DNA of 64,000 nt from JAEKNW01 sp963678375 (GTDB taxonomy: Bacteria > Cloacimonadota > Cloacimonadia > Cloacimonadales > JAFGVF01). This document shows positions 61,471 to 64,000 of the stretch, one piece after another (the first letter of the stretch is position 1; every line of letters begins with the position of its first letter). The position numbers and the translations under genes were made by a program. The stretch covers positions 1 to 64,000 of the forward strand of contig OY782831.1 of the NCBI GenBank assembly GCA_963678375.2, written 5' to 3'. Under the pieces are notes generated by a model. It did no database searches. It was not told the origin of the DNA and saw nothing but the letters and a program-made list of their open reading frames with translations.

Positions 61471-62847
61471 CTATTTTAAGTAATATGACTCTAGTAAGTT
61501 GAGTCTATTTTGTTTAATCTCATAATTAGTAAACAAATCAGAATATTCAATACTTCCATAGCGGTTATGAAAGTTTACTTTTATATTATACAGACCAGGC
61601 TCGATATCAAAATCTCCAATATAAGCATAACCTGGGAAAATAAGACAGGATCTTAAGTCTGCTGCTTCGCTTGCTTCAGTAAGTGCAGCAGTTCCTAATT
61701 TAGCTAGAAAACCTCCTAACTCACCAGTCTCTTTTTCAATCTTCTTTTGGGTTGCTATTGAAGCAATTCCTTTAATAACTGTTCTTGTCACGGCCCTAAT
61801 GTAAGCCATTCTAGCCTTAACAGAAAAAGTCTCTTTAGCTATTCTATTGACTGATTCTATTTTCTCGAGTTCACCAACAGTTTTCCCATTAAGCTCAACT
61901 GAGATCTTGGTAATTTGACTGTCTTTTTCTTGCATTCTTGGGACAGCAAACTTAAAATAATAACCAGCTTCTACACCAGGAAAAAGGAACTGTTCTCCAT
62001 TAGCCTGTTTTCCATCATCTACGAAGACCGTAACTAAGTTTTCTAAAGTTGCAACACGATATGTAACAGGGTACTTTTCAGGAGCTAAACCAGTAAATGA
62101 AATCAAGCTAAGCTTTGCTTTATCAGATTTCACACTACTAAAATCTGATAGATTAGGTTTTGAAAAATTGTAAATATGTGCTTGAAGTTTAAAGGCTTCA
62201 TCAATATATCGGTTATCAATTCTTACATCATCGAATCTGTTCTCAGCTCTATATAACAACATACTTAAAAATCTTGCTAAGGATGAGTTATTGAACTGAA
62301 TACTTTCAACTTGGATTTCAATTTTATTATTGTCAGACTCATTCAATTTCTCTGCATATTTTTTATACTTATCTTCAAGCAAGTTGAGTTTCTCATTTAC
62401 TTTTCTAATCTCAACAAAAGCAGATTCTTCTTGATTCAAATTTAGATAATTAAGTGCTTTGAAGATATTTATATAGATATCTTCATAATCCTCTCCAGAA
62501 TAGGCAAGAGTATTATCATTTAATAGCATTGAGCTAGCAGCTCTTGAAACTGACTTAGTAAAAAGTTCACTAATAGCTTCCTCTGCCTTTGTTAGGTGAA
62601 AGTTACTTGCATTGAAGTCCTTATCATAATGAAGTATCAGTCCTTTGTATAAATGATATAGAACTCTATCTTTTTCAGGAAAACAGTCATCCTTATTATT
62701 TTCAATAATTTGTAAAGATCCTTGAAAGTTTCTATTCTGAATATTAGTGAGTAATTCTTCTTTATATGCATTTCTAGTTCTTAGATTAGAACATCCAATA
62801 AATATTAGAAATGATAGAAGGATTAAAATATGTTTGCTATAACTCAT
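61471..62847 (-). CDS. COG3014-like lipoprotein
   Basis: 458 residues with lipobox FIGC (Cys19). A TPR-like helical first half (NFQGSLQIIENNK; LYHLYKGLILHYDKDFNASN) is followed by a region with RMAYIRAVTRTVIKGIASIA and LTEASEAADLRSCLIFPGYA, which resembles the Glu-x-A-D-x-R-(W/S) and pro-rich end of the COG3014 family. Those genes often lie next to LpoB in other diderms, as here. Role unknown; its neighbours point to peptidoglycan synthase control or envelope assembly. Confidence 0.65.
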   Translation of the reverse strand: MSYSKHILILLSFLIFIGCSNLRTRNAYKEELLTNIQNRNFQGSLQIIENNKDDCFPEKDRVLYHLYKGLILHYDKDFNASNFHLTKAEEAISELFTKSVSRAASSMLLNDNTLAYSGEDYEDIYINIFKALNYLNLNQEESAFVEIRKVNEKLNLLEDKYKKYAEKLNESDNNKIEIQVESIQFNNSSLARFLSMLLYRAENRFDDVRIDNRYIDEAFKLQAHIYNFSKPNLSDFSSVKSDKAKLSLISFTGLAPEKYPVTYRVATLENLVTVFVDDGKQANGEQFLFPGVEAGYYFKFAVPRMQEKDSQITKISVELNGKTVGELEKIESVNRIAKETFSVKARMAYIRAVTRTVIKGIASIATQKKIEKETGELGGFLAKLGTAALTEASEAADLRSCLIFPGYAYIGDFDIEPGLYNIKVNFHNRYGSIEYSDLFTNYEIKQNRLNLLESYYLK

Positions 62848-62883
62848 AAATCTCCTTAGTGACAGACCCCTAAATAAGAAAAT

Positions 62884-62907
62884 AGGTAACCTGTCGCCAA
62901 GTTACCT
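62884..62907 (-). terminator. Terminator or attenuator between lpoB-like and COG3014-like genes
   Basis: Minus strand: AGGTAAC (62901-62907) and GTTACCT (62884-62890) with a 10-nt loop, followed by ATTTTC. It lies 7 nt after the LpoB-like stop. It may reduce read-through into the two downstream lipoprotein genes. Confidence 0.55.
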
Positions 62908-62913
62908 TAAAAT

Positions 62914-63516
62914 TTATAGTTTAAATTTACCTTTAGAAACAACTTTTTTAAGTTTTTTCTCTCCAATCCAAACAGTTTCATTAGACTCTGTATTAACTAA
63001 TTGAAGATTAACTTGATAATAAACTACTCTTTGACCTTCAATAGCATCGACTATAGATTTTATTGAACCTTGTAAAACAAAATCAGCTCCGAGTTCTTCA
63101 GCTAGTCTTTTAGCAGTTTCTTCAGAAGCATAAGATTGTTGTTGAAGTCTTTCTTCTCTTATCTCCTCTCGTTCGTCCTTGCCTGCTACAAATCTAACTT
63201 TACCAGAATTTATTAATTCTCTTTGCATATCTTTAATGAAAGTAGTAGTTTCGATATGTTCGCTAGTTAGATTACGTACTGTACCAACCGTCACAATAGG
63301 TTTCTCATCGTTTTCAGCGACAAAGTTTAATAACCAGTTTTGGGAGACAACATCTCTAACCATCTCTTCAGATACTTGGCGTGAATCAACATCATTCCAT
63401 CTTCCACTTAGGTCGATTTGCTCATCAACTCCTCTTCTAGAAACTTCTCTTCTAGAAGAACATCCTACAGCAAGTAGAAGGACTAATAGAGCTGAGATAA
63501 TATAAACTTTCTTCAT
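62914..63516 (-). CDS. LpoB-like lipoprotein (penicillin-binding protein activator)
   Basis: 200 residues with lipobox AVGC (Cys19). Conserved LpoB pattern: VSEEMVRDVVSQNWL, KPIVTVGTVRNLTSEHIETT, FIKDMQRELINSGKVRFVAG, then ADFVLQGSIKSIVDAIEGQR and LQLVNTESNETVWIGEKKLKK. In E. coli LpoB stretches from the outer membrane to stimulate PBP1B. Arg/Ser-rich linker after the lipobox fits a periplasmic spacer. 20 nt after a membrane protein gene and upstream of the COG3014-like gene. Confidence 0.88.
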   Translation of the reverse strand: MKKVYIISALLVLLLAVGCSSRREVSRRGVDEQIDLSGRWNDVDSRQVSEEMVRDVVSQNWLLNFVAENDEKPIVTVGTVRNLTSEHIETTTFIKDMQRELINSGKVRFVAGKDEREEIREERLQQQSYASEETAKRLAEELGADFVLQGSIKSIVDAIEGQRVVYYQVNLQLVNTESNETVWIGEKKLKKVVSKGKFKL

Positions 63517-63536
63517 TATTTCCTCCGATTATTATT

Positions 63537-64000
63537 TTATATACTATCAAAGTAAGTAATTACTTTCTCGTCAATATCTTTTTTATTTTTGTTCTTTATG
63601 TATTGTTGTTTAAAGAAATTATATTGATTTTCTAAGATTCTCCGGTAAATATAAATAACCACTGGAGAAAAGAGAAGTGAAGATACTAAAAAAAGCAATA
63701 TGAAAGAAGGTATTGAACTTAACACATCAATTCGATTTACTAATAATGGAAAGTTAACCACTAGGACTTTTGGAAATAAGCTTCTTAAATAGATAAAGAT
63801 ATTTAAGAGACCATGCTTATAAATTAAGAGAGATAAGGTGATGAAAAGTAAGTTTACTAACCATGATTTTATATAATAACTTTTCATTAGCATAAAGGAT
63901 TCCTTGAGCTTAGAAAGAGCATTTATTTCACTACCCCCTTTATAGAAAAGAAGTATTTGAATTCTCAACATCATTGTGATACTTGAAGTTACTAAAATCA
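63537..64000 (-). CDS. Membrane protein, N-terminus beyond the window
   Basis: The frame stays open to the right edge, so the ATG near 63974 need not be the start. At least two membrane segments are visible (SWLVNLLFITLSLLIYKHGL; SIPSFILLFLVSSLLFSPVVIYIY) joined by a loop, with a Lys-rich cytoplasmic tail (QYIKNKNKKDIDEKVI). A hydrophobic start ILVTSSITMMLRIQILLFYK precedes. No family recognised. It seems to be in the same unit as the LpoB-like gene (20-nt gap). Confidence 0.6.
   Translation of the reverse strand, partial: ILVTSSITMMLRIQILLFYKGGSEINALSKLKESFMLMKSYYIKSWLVNLLFITLSLLIYKHGLLNIFIYLRSLFPKVLVVNFPLLVNRIDVLSSIPSFILLFLVSSLLFSPVVIYIYRRILENQYNFFKQQYIKNKNKKDIDEKVITYFDSI

Overview
This AT-rich window comes from a diderm (Gram-negative-type), probably anaerobic bacterium. 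Signs of an outer membrane are many lipoboxes, beta-barrel proteins ending in Phe, an LpxL-type acyltransferase, LpoB and a C-terminal secretion/sorting domain of the kind common in the FCB group. Signs of anaerobic life are ferredoxin-bearing MinD/Mrp ATPases with NifX-like proteins and a small 2x[4Fe-4S] ferredoxin. The mix recalls Candidatus Cloacimonadota or relatives, but that is inference; no 16S rRNA or other decisive marker is present.

Region 1 (1 to about 14.9 kb) is the right-hand part of a Mu-like transposable prophage. Head genes are of Mu type: gp29-like portal (cut by the window edge), gp28-like large terminase, small terminase, G-like morphogenesis protein, gp36- and gp37-like proteins, a ClpP-type prohead protease fused to an I-like scaffold, and a capsid protein. 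The tail is siphovirus-like, with no sheath, an assembly chaperone with a probable -1 frameshift, a tape measure and tail-tip/fibre proteins. The head cluster is split into two divergent operons. Lysis genes and a Dam-type methylase sit in the late operon. The right boundary carries five copies of a 21-nt motif (four direct, one inverted) that look like MuA-type transposase sites. Prophage spacers hold short hairpin repeats not noticed in the host part.

Region 2 (15.0-18.4 kb) is a DUF134 regulator, a Gly/Arg-rich small protein, two Fe-S MinD-type ATPases and two NifX-like proteins, probably one Fe-S/metallocluster operon. Region 3 (18.4-25.1 kb) has lipoproteins, mutL-miaA, a parvulin and a DEDDh exonuclease. 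Region 4 (25.2-37.4 kb) has an ABC ATPase with a permease-M1 peptidase fusion, tRNA-Pro(GGG), two histidine kinases linked to an outer-membrane protein with thrombospondin type-3 repeats, and an Ldh-family dehydrogenase.

Region 5 (38.0-47.3 kb) is a probable five-gene operon running D-Ala-D-Ala ligase, exported protein, tandem-FecR protein, outer-membrane barrel, CHASE2 adenylate cyclase; this looks like an envelope-sensing cAMP circuit tied to peptidoglycan synthesis. A FemAB/GNAT-like protein and a response regulator lie beside it. Region 6 (47.4-54.0 kb) has an exported endonuclease/phosphatase, transketolase, a cohesin-containing metallophosphoesterase and membrane-anchored MsrBA whose promoter spacer holds a Fur/PerR-type 7-1-7 palindrome. 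Region 7 (54.3-64.0 kb) has an operon of barrel protein, RecJ-like, ferredoxin, geranylgeranyl-reductase-like, GT2 and LpxL-like genes, then a lipoprotein cluster (LpoB, COG3014-like, LPP20-like). Several host promoters read as TTGAC(A/T) with a 16-18 nt spacer, consistent with a sigma-70-type housekeeping consensus.
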